From contig CAIIXF020000011.1 of the NCBI GenBank assembly GCA_903813345.2, positions 31,302,166 to 31,366,165 of the forward strand: a stretch of DNA of 64,000 bases. Direction: 5' to 3'. The notes under the pieces were generated by a model. That model ran no database searches. It was not told the DNA's origin and was given only the letters and a program-made list of their open reading frames with translations. Made by a program: the position numbers and the translations under genes. Positions 11,823 to 23,580 of this stretch are shown one piece after another. The number at the start of each line of letters is the position of its first letter. Within the stretch, counting starts at the first letter, position 1. The DNA is from Owenia fusiformis. Its lineage: Eukaryota; Annelida; Polychaeta; Sabellida; Oweniidae.

Positions 11823-12417
11823 AAGTGAGGCTAATTTTTGAAAGTTTCAAGGAGTAGCCTTGCAACAGTCACACATTTGCAAGAGTCTAAAATTTCCACA
11901 AATCATCTTACCTTACCAAGGAACAACGAAGGAGCACGAAAATGTGTACTTCTTGCATTGTTAGAGTATAATAAAGCTCAAACCATTGTGAATTCTAAAT
12001 ATTTCATGTCCACCATTTTGTTTCCTGGAACTATTTTTTAGTCCAGAGTTATCTTCATTCATGATTCCATTGTTTATCATTCATAAAGCCTCTATCATGT
12101 ATCTATCATGATAATTACACTGTAATAGATAAAACATACAAGTGATAATCCATGCCACTTGGTGTAGTCACAAAACTTGCATGAGGATTAATCAGGAAGT
12201 CTAGAAGTAGTTCCGGCAAACAAAATGTGGACATGAAATATTTGGAATTTACAATGGTTTGAGGTTTATTATACTCTAACAATGCAAGAAGTACACATTT
12301 TCATGCTCCTTCGTTGTTCCTGGGAAAGGTAAGATGATTTGTGGAAATTTTAGACTCTTGCAAATGTGTGACTGTTGCAAGGCTACTCCTTGAAACTTTC
12401 AAAAATTAGCCTCACTT
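11823..12417. mobile_element. Long palindromic element
   Basis: Arms of about 210 bp (11823-12033 and 12208-12417) are near-perfect reverse complements. The left outer end AAGTGAGGCTAATTTTTGAA pairs with TTCAAAAATTAGCCTCACTT. Further pairs include AGTAGCCTTGCAACAGTC / GACTGTTGCAAGGCTACT and CTTGCATTGTTAGAGTATAA / TTATACTCTAACAATGCAAG. The 170-bp loop is non-coding. A piece of the arm, TGTACTTCTTGCATTGTTAG onwards, is also directly duplicated just outside the left end at 11778-11822, suggesting a rearranged or composite element. Confidence 0.85.
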
Positions 12418-12811
12418 CGCACTCTTCATGCTAGCTTTGGGGATCCATGCACCTCCAATTCATAGTTTGGAAAAATGCGTTTATGTGTGATGTTAACTTT
12501 GACATGTTTCATTAGTCAAGATACACAATTCATATACAAGGTAAACAGATTTTAAAAACATGTGTCTTTATCAAAAAAATATGGCAGTCATTTTTTGTAC
12601 TTTTTATTTAATATAGCGTCGCCTTAAACCTGAAGTTTGTTCTCTAACGTCCACGCAATTTATTTTCACTTTTATTTTAGATTACGCTTCGGATTCAACT
12701 TTTAAGGTTCAGCTGGAAAGTAACATTTTGATAAAAAATTGCCATGCACATGTTATTTTCTGGTACATAATTAAGTATGAAGGCATGTGTGTGTTTCCTT
12801 GCTTTTTTCAG

Positions 12812-13009
12812 GAAAGTATCATTACACTGTCTACTTTTAGTAAACCTGGATACAGGTCAATGGTATCTCCTGTGCTGTCTGGAAACTTTGAAAGAAAATT
12901 TGGAAAAATAGAAAGTGTGAAATATCAGAATTTCCTGGAGTTCCCATTGACGTCGACTTGGAAAGAATTTGAAAAATCTATGAGTGGGACTCCTTGTATA
13001 GAATTATAG
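12812..13009 (+). CDS. Possible exon of an unrecognised small gene
   Basis: A strong splice acceptor (GCTTTTTTCAG) is followed by 65 open codons beginning ESIITLSTFSKPGYRSM and containing SGNFERKFGKIESVKYQNF and TSTWKEFEKSM, up to a TAG at 13007. Residue use looks protein-like rather than low-complexity. The frame is also open upstream to 12617, including DYASDSTFKVQLE, so an earlier exon may be present. The true 3' end is uncertain: the exon may leave by a donor before the stop. I do not recognise the family. It lies just upstream of three short candidate exons at 13088-13768 on the same strand, but I could not find a donor here that joins them cleanly. Confidence 0.3.
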   Translation, partial: ESIITLSTFSKPGYRSMVSPVLSGNFERKFGKIESVKYQNFLEFPLTSTWKEFEKSMSGTPCIEL

Positions 13010-13087
13010 ATTCTAAACGATTTATCAGTTCCACTGGTTGATGAATATTGCCGTATGCATACATTTTACTACATTTTAACAAAATAG

Positions 13088-13138
13088 GAATAAGGAAGAA
13101 GATGTTAGGCCAAACTTCGCCCCGATAGCTCAGAAAAG
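13088..13138 (+). CDS. Candidate exon A of a small unknown gene
   Basis: The segment lies between an AAAATAG acceptor and an AAAAG|GTAAAA donor and reads NKEEDVRPNFAPIAQK plus two bases. The product is hydrophilic and not recognised. The next acceptor, TTTTTCTGTCCACAG, is only 29 bp downstream, which is shorter than animal introns normally are. Either this is an unusually small intron or exon A is not spliced to exon B. The pyrimidine tract before this exon is weak. Treat as tentative. Confidence 0.3.
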
Positions 13139-13167
13139 GTAAAATTTATCAATTTTTCTGTCCACAG

Positions 13168-13205
13168 TCCTTGTAGCCACTTTAATGAGTTGCACAAAAT
13201 GGCAA
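13168..13205 (+). CDS. Candidate exon B of a small unknown gene
   Basis: A good acceptor (TTTTTCTGTCCACAG) is followed by 38 bases that, in the phase left by exon A, read S-PCSHFNELHKMA plus one base, then donor GTAATT. The one-base remainder is the phase needed by the terminal exon at 13671. This phase agreement across two junctions is the main support. The function is unknown. Confidence 0.33.
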
Positions 13206-13495
13206 GTAATTATTGGAGCTACTCACTTATGATTGTCACAGAGTAAAAGTGAAATGGACTTTTGAAGTTGAAGTCCCCCCCCCCAAAGAAAGTTCAATGA
13301 CAGGTCTTAGTACGATGCAACACATTAGGATAGGATCGGATGAAGTTAGATATATGAAAGATAAGACAAGAAAATACTTAGGTCTTACTTGAAAAGTGTA
13401 CATCCGTTACTCGTCTTACTGATTTCGTCCACTAGATCTAAGTGATAAGTGAGGCTAGAGTTTGCAAAAACAAAATTTAGAATTTACCGCTGATC

Positions 13496-13512
13496 ATAGT
13501 GCGCATGCGTCA
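13496..13512. promoter_or_regulatory. NRF1-like palindromic GCGCATGCGT site
   Basis: TAGTGCGCATGCGTCAT contains GCGCATGCGT, close to the animal NRF1 consensus (YGCGCATGCGCR). CpG is otherwise sparse here, but CpG-containing words cluster around it (GTCGTTCAGTGCGATCG just downstream and ACGCCACGACGTC near 13874). It falls in the proposed last intron of the small gene. It might mark a promoter, but no transcript start is visible. Confidence 0.35.
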
Positions 13513-13670
13513 TAGTATTAGTTGTCGTTCAGTGCGATCGTTTCTTTCCACTAGACCCGGGATGTATTGACTAAGAACCTTAGTATTGAGTATAGATGGT
13601 GCTATCTCCCCTCTCTATAGATATCAATGAAAGTTATATAGATCTAATAAAAAAGTATCTTTGTTTATAG

Positions 13671-13768
13671 ATGTCGTCCTAGCATTATGTGCAGCTCAGA
13701 CACAGCACAAGGCCAGTGAGATTCTGTTTCCGTACAACATCAACTATGAAGAAACGGATTTGGAATAA
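13671..13768 (+). CDS. Candidate terminal exon C of a small unknown gene
   Basis: After the acceptor TTGTTTATAG, and with one base carried over from exon B, the frame reads N-VVLALCAAQTQHKASEILF, then PYNINYEETDLE and a TAA. An AATAAA at 13764-13769 overlaps the stop codon and another is at 14060-14065, so a polyadenylation site is plausible nearby. The sequence looks like the compact C-terminus of a helical protein with an acidic end, but I do not recognise it. The upstream exons, and hence the start of the protein, are unresolved. Confidence 0.4.
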
Positions 13769-16700
13769 ATGTTCAGGTTCTTCCAAAACAGAATTCTTTT
13801 CCAATACAATACCTGAGTATTAGTAAGAATTTTAGTGCAGCTTTGGTTATGTAAGAACGATTTTCGTGATTACGCCACGACGTCTTAGCGTAATGACATT
13901 TCAGAGTGATTTGATTGGTTAAAAATGACCTCATACTTCCAAATAAGGTTAATGACATCATTATTTTACAGCTGTTTCAAAATCGGAATTTATCCAGTTT
14001 TTACGTTCATTTTCCGTGGTCTTTGACCGTTTTCCAAAGTTACAAAGGAAAATATTGTAAATAAATGATAAAAGAAACAATACAAGTTAATTGTTCGTTG
14101 TTAAAAAACCGAAACAACAGTGAAATCAACCATAAAGAGGTAAGTAGATCTACACATAACTGTTTGAAGCAAATGTGAAAGTGAAAAAATTTTCAACAAT
14201 GATATAATCGGTGGGTTATATTTGCATTTTACCACTACTAGTGTACGTTAGACAGTGTTAGGACTAAGAGTCATGGGGTTTAGGGCTAGCATATATACAT
14301 GGGCAGGACCCAGTATATCTATGTTTTTTGAGTTTAGCTGCTCAGTCAATGAAGTAGGCTAGCTGTTGGTTATCAACAAGTGTCATATGCACGGCATACT
14401 AGGCCTACATTACCTGCATTTATTTCTTGCAGCCAGAGCATGATTGTGATGAATCATGTATTCACTTTGTTAAAATGCATATCCACCCGTAAATGAAAAA
14501 ATTATGACCTCTATTCTGATTTTCCAGGAATGACAGCGAATTCAATCTCTAAGCCTATAGAGGACAGGGATGCAATGTCGTCCATGTAGGTAATTGTCTA
14601 AGTCGGAAGGCCTGCATTGAGTGTCTGACAATATACGTGGATGACATTGCCTCCCTGTACTCGATCGATTTAGAGCTCCCAGTGCTGACAATGATACCTG
14701 CCTTCTTAACTTATCATTGGCCATCTATCAAAATCATGGGCTTTTAACCATGATCGAAATATATGTTCGTGAATTACAATAATATGGAAATCTGATATTG
14801 ATTTGTTTACCCTTGTCTGTTAGATTTTATATGTCATGTGAATTTAGGGTGTACAATGTATTTAAGAACCCTCAAAACAAAGATGAGGTCTATACTTTTT
14901 AGTATACATGTAGACTATAATTAAAAAGGTCATACTTATATGTATAAGGATCCGTACATCTCATAGTTACGACCCGCTTTATCAAATGGATAAGATGTAT
15001 GATCGCACTCTCATCAAAAATGTAAGGAATGAAAATTTTAGAGAATCAGATATGCTTTTTAGTTTGGATCTAATCACAGAATAATTTTATGTTTGACAGA
15101 AGTAGTCAAAAAAGAATATGTGGTTTTGTTCCCTGCTCTGTATCCTTGACATATTCCTAAAAAACAATATGGTCTTTGGTTAAAATTGCCTTCTTGAATA
15201 ACGAGTTTCAACTGGTTATTCCATTGATCTATTAGAGCATTTAAGGAGTGTTAAAAAAATGTGGATATTTTTGCCTATTCATACAAGTGATTGTGACGCA
15301 GGTTAGGCACATGAGTTTTGCCCTTGAGTGAGTTATTGAGATCAATTTAGTGGTGGACTACATTATCATCATGAAATTTAAAGAAATGGTGCCAAAATAT
15401 TTTCTAGGATATTATCAAAAGTTAAGATCTTCCATTAGGTTTTACAAATTACTCTCAGGGGTAGAGGCTCTTACAGATTTAGTATTTGTGTCCTTTCAAA
15501 CTTTGGGATTATTTATGAATTTAACAATTTTTCTCTCTAAAATATATATATTGCAGAATCTAAGTATATATCAGTGGCTCATTTTTTATGTCTTTTGTTC
15601 AAGAAATTTATACAATGTTCTTTATTTCAATTTATAGGCCTTTCATTGAAGAATTAGTTTTAGGAAGAATTTGTGAGAAGGGAGTTAAATATTGGCTGCA
15701 GCTTTTCTATAGTTATCATCATTGAGAACCTTGTCGCCATTATAATCTTACAAATAGATTTTTGAATCATGATAGGTTATTTTGCAAAAAGAACATAATT
15801 TAACTGATTAACTGACCAATCATTTTTATCAAGCCCCCTAATTTTCTCACAAATATAAAGCCTCATACAGACTGTTAAAAAGCAGGCATTGGCCAGTGCA
15901 GTCCATCCTTCAAGATGGGGGGGGGGGCTTAGCTTATTTTTCTCATCATATACTAGTATTCATATTTGATAAAATAAATCAACTTGTTTAACTAGGACTC
16001 TATATATGTAACAGGTGATTTAGCAATAACGATAATTAGAAAATGTGAATTATATACATTCATTTGTAATTACTTTCGATAAGATATTTGAGAGCATATC
16101 CTGTTTCAAAATTAAAGGCGAACTTATCTAGAAAGTACAGACATCAACATCTATGAATGGATAAAAATCATATAATATATTATATTTTTATTCCAGAGTG
16201 TGAAGGTGCTTTTTATGTTCTGAACACTTTAATTTAAACGACTGATAGCCTTGGGCCAACCGAATTTTGTATATTTCTATTTCTGTGTGAACCATATATG
16301 GATTTGGTATACTTTTTTAACCTTTTATAATCTGGATATTTTAAGGTAAATATTCTTACCATAAGGTTGATTTACTAATTTTAGAAGTTACTTAATTTTA
16401 CAATCTGATTCACTTATTGAGTCAACTGTTATCAGTTACTACTTTAATTCAGAGTTGATGACTTTAAAATCCAGCAATATTTGAAATGTTGTCTCTCCAG
16501 TCTGTATGCTTCAACACTGATTTCTCTCAAGTGATCAATTTGGGATAGTGTTTGTTTCTTGAGCATACTCTTGATTTCAACCTAATTCCACTTAAGTCCA
16601 CTCTATTTCTATTTTGAAATATGACTCTTATGACCTCATGAGGTTGCAATGTTTGGTCAGTCTGATTTCATCATATAATTCTGCGGTTTTGTTTGTGGTC

Positions 16701-19700
16701 AACGAAGAATTCTGGCTCATTGAACTCCATCACTCGCAAACCACAAAGTGCCTACTGGGAATAAATCACATCAAATCATCGGAAATAAACAGTTATTTCA
16801 AGGAGTTGTAAACATAATAAACATATTGTAGTTTGTTAAATTAATATTTGATTGGTTTATAGGGGTTATATCATTTAGGTCTTTTTAGATATTGCCATAA
16901 ACGCACTCTCCTTTATTTTTTTACATATTCGGAAATCATTATATCTGTTTGCCCATTTGTTCCAAAAAGAGAGAGACTTAAGAAATATAGTTAGCCCCCT
17001 ATTGGCAAAATCTTATGATCAACCATTAACTAACCTAGGCGTCATTGTTGTATTTCTTTTAGTTACATCATGTTTCAAGTTTGTCAAATAGTCATTGAGA
17101 TTTTACTCAAGAGCTTGATATATATTAAAAATAGTTAAACATTGATTTAATTCATCATATCCCATAGATAAAATAATGGGATGGTCAAAGAATAGAAATG
17201 AAAATAGAGTAGATAAAGCATAATATTAGATAGGAATAAAGAAAAACGGACATATATAGAATGTTCTTAGTTGCATAAAAAAGCAAGAAAAATAGACAGT
17301 CCTTTTTAATCTAGAGAGAAACAGGAAGATTAGCATGAAAAATGAGAAATTTTAAAAATGGAATAACTTTGCAACTTGATGTTAGTTTAAGTAAACTCTT
17401 GAATACATTATCGCTTTTGTACTTGTAAAAAATATTCTATTTGCAAATCATCAACAAATCTTGCAAATGGGACTTCGTAGAAGTTCTATATTTAAAATAT
17501 GTAGTGTTCAAACAAGTTGAAAATAAAGTGCAAGCTGTCAAAAGAGTATGACATCATACTTGTACTTGTCAATTAGTTATAGCAATAGGAAAACTTTAAT
17601 TTAAATCTACTAACCGATAGGCTGTGCATAATTGATCTAGTTATACTTTATCATAAAGATAAACCGCAGACTAACAGAAAAGGTAAGATATCACGATGGG
17701 ACACCTTGACTAATATATTTCTAATGCATGTTTATCTGAAAGGGAAGCATTCTAAGTCAGATTTCCTATTTTTCGAAATGAATAGAAAAATAAATAGATA
17801 TGTAATTTAATATTTTTCGAGCGAATCATACTAAATTGATGATTACATCTAGCTTTATGTTCATTTTATGTCATAAAATCAACAAAAAATGTCAATGGGT
17901 TGAAATCACACCTCTCATTGTAAAACTATCGAGGGATATCAAAATTGTTCTGCTAACTGATGGTGCCACTTTAAAATTCGACTTGCTTTGAGTTGTAGTC
18001 ATAGTCTTGCGCTCATTTGAAAATGGTGTTGAGTTTAAAATGTAAACATAGTTTTGTTGATATATGTGGTAGTATATATTCTATACATTTATTATATAAG
18101 GTGTCAATAGAACTCTAGTCTGGACTTTGGTAATTGCATATTACTCATGTGATTCCACTTAAGTTGTTAAAATAGTATATGTTAAAATGTGAAGTCATGA
18201 ACCACTTAAGTACATTGTGTCTTCTGAGTTTGAATCATACATTTATGTTGCAGGGATTGCTCTATATCCTTGATCGTCTGGCTGTCTGTCCAGGGTCGCT
18301 TGATTCTGCAAATGTATGTTGTTTTTCAAAAATAATCAATTTAAGTCATACATTTGTGTTGATGTTAAAGTTAGATCAATAAACTTGTGACTTATGATTC
18401 ATAGGTTTTGTAGGGAAACAGCTGACATCATTTCATTTTCTGGTCATGTTTATGAGAAAACGTGTGACATCATTTCAGGCAATATTTATGGTTAGAAAAT
18501 GTAATTTTATTTCAGCTCTTGTATTTCAGTCCTATCCTTATGCTGGAGCAAACTGTGGTGCACTTAGATATGATCAAATTATTTCATGTACGATTTTAAA
18601 AAAACATGTGACCTCATTTCAGCTCATGTTAATTTGAACATGTGACATAATTTCAGGTATAGCTGATTTGAACACTTGACATCAATAAGTTAGTATACTT
18701 GTGACATCTTTATAAGTTTGATGTAAACCAAAAACTCAAACTTGTCTCATATTTGAAGGTCAAGGTCATTTAAGGGCGAAATTAGAAGGTCACTTTTGAT
18801 AATTGCTTCAATTACTAGATGCCTATTGTCAGCTGAAGAAGATGAAACTTTGGCATGATTATGAACCAAATTTCTCATGAGAGTGAAAACTCACATTTTA
18901 CCATGATATACCATGGCAATTTCCAATTTTCTATGTCCTTTAAGAAAGTAGATACGATGAGTATCAGAACTTGAAACTCGACATTTATTTGAAGTTATGT
19001 TTTAACTTATAATTGAACTTCAGTATCAATAACTTTAATAACTAAACATATGTGACGTGCGATCAAAGGTTAAGATTCTGGGTGCCTCTATGACATGTGC
19101 CCTGATCATGATGGGTTGTAAGACCCTGGGACCAAGTCAAGATGCTCTCTATTATATATATATATAGTAAAACTTTCATTTTGTGGTATACTGTTTGAAC
19201 CTTGAAATGCTGTTCTACTTAGGAGCAGTGTTTTCCTTTCATAAAAATTTACCTCACACCGGGGAAGGCTGTTGGTAGTTCGTAAGTTTCAATCATCTTC
19301 TGGTCATATTCAATATCTACCTGTATAAAACCATCGGAAGGCGGATAAGGTAAACATCGCCAGGATGTCCTAGTTATTGAGGTTCATAATACATAAGTTC
19401 ACTTGAATCTGGAAAGTGTTCAACTTGCAGAGTAGGTGTGTTTTTTATTTACTCTAGTTTCGTTTTGATTTTCATGGAGAGTTGGGGACTCCAAGACTAC
19501 TATGTAACAACGCTGCCAGTCAGGGTAACATATAATAAGACTCAAGCTAATGTTACAGCCTTAACAATAAGACAGGCTTTAAAGTCAATTCATATTTTGA
19601 GATGTTCATATTCACACATTCAGGTTTTCTTAATCCTGTGAACAAATGAAGACTATGACATGCATCATTTGTTCTCATGTCAGGTCTAAATACAGCAAAT

Positions 19701-19707
19701 ACAGTCT

Positions 19708-19865
19708 TAGTGAACACCTCTCTCTAGTGAACACTTGTCTCTAATGAATACCCTTCTTCCACATACAGAATTCTGTTTAAATTACCCTCTCTGTAGTGAA
19801 CACCTATCAACACTGAATGTTTTTCTTGGCAAAAAATGTTTAATATGAACAGGTTTTACTGTAGT
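19708..19865. mobile_element. Small TA-flanked element remnant with GAACACCT words
   Basis: The left end ACAGTCTTAGTGAACACCT and the right end GAACAGGTTTTACTGTAG are roughly inverted (complement CTACAGTAAAACCTGTTC). Several internal AGTGAACAC words recur. Ends of the CAGT...AACCTG...GAACACC type are, from general knowledge, typical of pogo/Tigger-related Tc1-mariner MITEs. The copy is decayed. Confidence 0.4.
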
Positions 19866-21611
19866 TAAAAAACTATTCATGATGCGTGAATACCTTGAAA
19901 AGTGAACACTTGCAGTCCCAATTGTATTTATCATAGTGGGTTATACAGCATCCACTTTTTCTAGAAGAGTCGAACATTAGAAGAGGGATTTCAAAAAATT
20001 AATGAGGATTTACACTGAACAGGGAAAACTGCATCTATAATTAATTACTGGTTATTGTCAGATTAAACCAGATTTTCATTGTTTACAATGTGAGGCAGTC
20101 TTACTTCTGAATAAATATTATATTTTTGTTTGACATTTTTACGAGCAAATAAAAAATTTCATCCTGTGATATAAGGAATTATCAACTAATCATGCATCAA
20201 TATATTTAATCACAACATAACCTGAAGCACTCCATATAATATTAGTTAACACTGAAAAAAAATAATTCAAAATTTTGTTTTCCAATGTTTATTCAGAACT
20301 TGGTCAAACTTGACTACTATTATTGATAATTGATAATTGCGAATTATATACAGGTGTTTGCTGATTGAGTGTCAATGATGCAATTACAATCAATTTAAGT
20401 TCATCACATAATATTATCTTCCCTTCCTCCAAGGCTAGGATTTGGCAAACGATGCTTCAATATCCTAGATGCGAGTCAGTAGATATAATCTTGATTTAAG
20501 TCATTAAAAATTCAAAATTCAGTCAAACTGATGTCATATTTGGAATCTACATGTAAAATTACATCTAGAAATATGGTTTTGAAAAGAGTTTATCAACTTT
20601 GAAAATTTAATTTTCTTTGAAAATGTGACTTCTAGGTCGGGAGATTCCCCATAGCCCCCATGTTGTAATATCACAAAAAGGGAAATATCTTTTCTTGTGT
20701 TGGGCAGATAATATTTTCTTTCACTGGACATTTTTCAATTTGTATAACTATCAGATACATAAGGGTAATATGAATAGTGAACCACTAAAACTGATGAATA
20801 TTCAAGTTTAATGGAATTTTGTAATACCCTGCCATGTTATTTCCCCCGAATCAGCCACCTGGTGGCGAAACTGGTAACTACCTACTCGCATCTGAGTATT
20901 TGGTTGAAATTTTTTATGGGGTCTCTACCAATCATAATAATGATAACGAGCAGCTTGATCAAAAGAAAATTTCCAAAAATGAAACACCCTGTTTGTAGGA
21001 TGGGATCTGGAAAGTATCCATGTCTTAAGTATAAGCTGTTTTTTGTTCTGTACTTATTGAAAATTCATATATCACAATGACAGGAGTGACCTGAATTGCC
21101 CGCCTCTGGTTGTCAGGATGTTATTACCTGGGAATGAAATATCACTGTACCCTGGTTCCTAATCATGAAATAGAAACACATTTAAGCAAAATATGCATAA
21201 AAGGAATTAACAAGCATAGAGTTCATTTTCTAGATTGTACAGAAATGCAAGATATTGGTGTATAGTAGTCCATTTGTTCAAGAAAAATGGTACAAAAGAG
21301 CAAAGACTGCAGGATATGATATAAGCTTAGGCTGGTAACATATTGATGATATAAAAAACATGATTAGATGACTCATCTTCATCTACAGCATACTTACTAC
21401 ATGTATGTGTTAAATGTCCTCCCTTACTGTCTTTTATTGTGTTGTGTCCCTGAAATTTAATTGACCACTAGGGGCCAGTTTCACAAAGATAATATGAAAT
21501 CTAAATGTTATGATATCACTGTAGTTACAAGCCATTTTGAAAAGCAGGAATCCTCACATTGAGTGTGACTGATGATGATAATTAGAGCAATTATTTCTTG
21601 ATGATTGAGTA

Positions 21612-21757
21612 TAATGCCTTGGTCACATTTGCTCTGATTTTTACTACGGCGCCTGGCTGATTGAGTATTTTGTTCAAAATTGAATACAATATTGAACACA
21701 ACACTCAATCGGCCGGGTGCCAGCCGATGGATGGGGGCAAATGTTACCCAGGCATTA
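21612..21757. mobile_element. 146-bp hairpin MITE
   Basis: Ends are TAATGCCTTGGTCACATTTG at the left and CAAATGTTACCCAGGCATTA at the right. The middle folds further: GGCGCCTGGCTGATTGAGTA pairs with CACTCAATCGGCCGGGTGCC. The whole element is a single imperfect hairpin with no coding content. The TA at each end could be a Tc1/mariner-type duplication, but I cannot assign the superfamily. Confidence 0.7.
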
Positions 21758-21835
21758 CAGGGCAAGCTACTTTAAGGATAAAAATTTTATTTTATGTCCC
21801 CATCAGAAAGGTGTGATATATTGTTGTAGTCTCAA

Positions 21836-21932
21836 ATTTTTGTGGGTGATGGTTAGTGTTTGGCATTCACTGGTTGGTGTTAGACATCTGTAACAAATGA
21901 CAGGTGGTGACATTTTGTGTGTGCCTTTGTAT
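21836..21932 (+). repeat. Dispersed repeat family D, copy 2
   Basis: Contains GTGGGTGATGGTTAGTGTTT, TGGTTGGTGTTAGACATC and CTGTAACAAATGACAGGTGG in the same order as the other family members. Confidence 0.55.
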
Positions 21933-22524
21933 GTTTATTCTTCTGTTCTCACCCTAAAATGATTACTGAAAATCGAAGTTATCTGATAACATGCAGTCCT
22001 TTATTTCCCACAAAATGTATGATTCAGAAAGTTCTGGAATTTTGACAGGTTCAAATTGGTGCATATCATGCCTAGATAGTCTCTCTATTACATGTTTATG
22101 CTACATTATATATCCCTAAATAATGAATGAACAACCTGCTATATGCGTTTTAGTATAATTTAAAGTACAGACTACACACCTATTTATTTCATTTCTCTAG
22201 ATGTTCTTTAGTTTCAGCCAGTATTGCCTTTTAGAATATGGTACCTTGATATTTAATGTATAGGCAAATTAGCTCATAGTAATAATTTGTGTGACCCGCC
22301 TAAGGTAGACTGAGGTGGCAGCCTTCCTGCATCATTTCCTTTTTAGATGCTACTTTATCATAATATTTAAAATGCAGTTCAGTAAAACATCTCAACTTGA
22401 ACTATTTTTCATATTCACTGCCTCAGTTATATCCCTCCATTCATTTCCATGTTAAATGATCTATTTCTTTTAGAGCTGAACACCTAACCTGAGCACAGAG
22501 TTAAGTTTTAACTGATATCTGAAT

Positions 22525-23080
22525 CAGGCCTGTCAACTGTCCCGCAATTTGCGTATTTGTCACGCATTTGCTGAAGAATTTGAAGTCACGCCAGTTTTTT
22601 TTGCGTGACAGAAAATGTCACGCAAATACGCATTTTATCTGGTAATTGTCACGCAAAAATATTTCTGTAGAAAAATTTCTAAAATAGATCGTCTACACAG
22701 CAAAAATACGAACGCCGGAAAAAAAATGTACGCATTTCGTTCGGACTTTTCACGCGAATTACGTATATGTCACGCATTCCGTTCGAAATTTTGTATATGT
22801 CACGCATTTCGTTCGAAATTTTTCGTACCTACCCCCCCCCCCCCCACTCCCCCCCCCCCCCCCCCCCCCCCCCCCGTTGACGGATGTTTGAAACGCGAGC
22901 GTAGCGAGCGCGAAAAATTTGAGGTGTTCAAAATTTGGCAAGATGTCCTAAAATTTAAACCAAGGTGTTCAAAATTTGGATCAAGGTGTTCAGATTTGGA
23001 CCAAGGTGTCCACATTTTGAGGGGAGGTGTTCAACATTTCCAAGTCACTCATGTTAGGTGTTCCCAAGTTGACAGGCCTG
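22525..23080. mobile_element. Poly-C MITE copy 1 with 6-bp duplication CTGAAT
   Basis: A 556-bp element starts with CAGGCCTGTCAACT and ends with AAGTTGACAGGCCTG, so the terminal repeat is about 13-15 bp and begins with the palindrome CAGGCCTG. It is flanked by CTGAAT at 22519-22524 and 23081-23086. Internally it carries TGTCACGCATT and CACGC words, a long interrupted poly-C tract (22832-22875), then GTTGACGG(A/C), ACGCGAGCGTAGCGAG and several CCAAGGTGT words. The long 22615-23154 reading frame is only the repeat plus poly-C (a proline run) and is not a gene. CAG-type ends suggest hAT; a 6-bp duplication would be compatible with a hAT subgroup or with another superfamily such as Dada. Confidence 0.88.
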
Positions 23081-23460
23081 CTGAATGGTTAGAAGATTTT
23101 ACAGTGTGGCAGCCCCACCCCTATAGCCGGTGGCCATCACACACCAGGTCATAAATTAATTCAAACCCATTGTGCCAACATTTTCTCAACCAAACAGCAA
23201 GCAGAAGGAAACATGTTTCAATAATGTTGAATCTAAGTCAATACTGGGTCATTGATGTTGTCGAAGAAAGGACCATAGAAAATAGTCCTTCTACTGAAGA
23301 CCTTGCTATGGTTTGCTTGAAGTGATTTCAGAGGTTTAAACTTCAGCGGTATAGACTAAGCTATATCTTTCAAGAAGCAGGTAAAAGAATGCAAGGGGTA
23401 ACCCCTTTTTGCTTAGTCCAAAGGTTTTTATGTCACCACCACAAGTGTTATGGTCTCCAA

Positions 23461-23580
23461 CTTTTTTTGTGGATGGTATTTTGCGGTTGGTGTTCAGCAG
23501 TTGGTGTGCAGTGGTTTGCATTCAGCGTCTGTAACAAATGGCAGATATTGACATTTTGCATGTTATGCCTTATGTCTGGA
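23461..23580 (+). repeat. Dispersed repeat family D, copy 3
   Basis: Contains TTTTTTTGTGGATGGTATTT, GGTTGGTGTTCAGCAGTTGG and GTCTGTAACAAATGGCAG, followed by ATATTGACATTTTGCATG. It matches the other family members in order and spacing. Confidence 0.55.

Larger units (their letters stand above)
14066..22518. other. Intergenic DNA without a supportable gene
   Basis: Mostly A+T-rich single-copy-looking sequence. I see a run of eleven G at about 15918, loosely repeated CATGTGACATCATTTCAG words at 18425-18700, a (TA)n run near 19151, a small element remnant at 19708-19865, a MITE at 21612-21757 and a dispersed-repeat copy at 21836-21932. Open frames up to 95 codons occur but lack protein-like composition or splice context. 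Confidence 0.45.

Noticed and set aside
15350-15637. 95-codon plus-strand frame
   Set aside because: Hydrophobic, F/L/Y/I-rich composition is expected from random A+T-rich DNA, and no homologue is recognised.
22615-23154. Longest plus-strand reading frame (179 codons) with a proline run
   Set aside because: It lies almost entirely inside a MITE and reads through its poly-C tract; the matching copy at 24891 breaks the frame in places. The proline run is only CCC codons.
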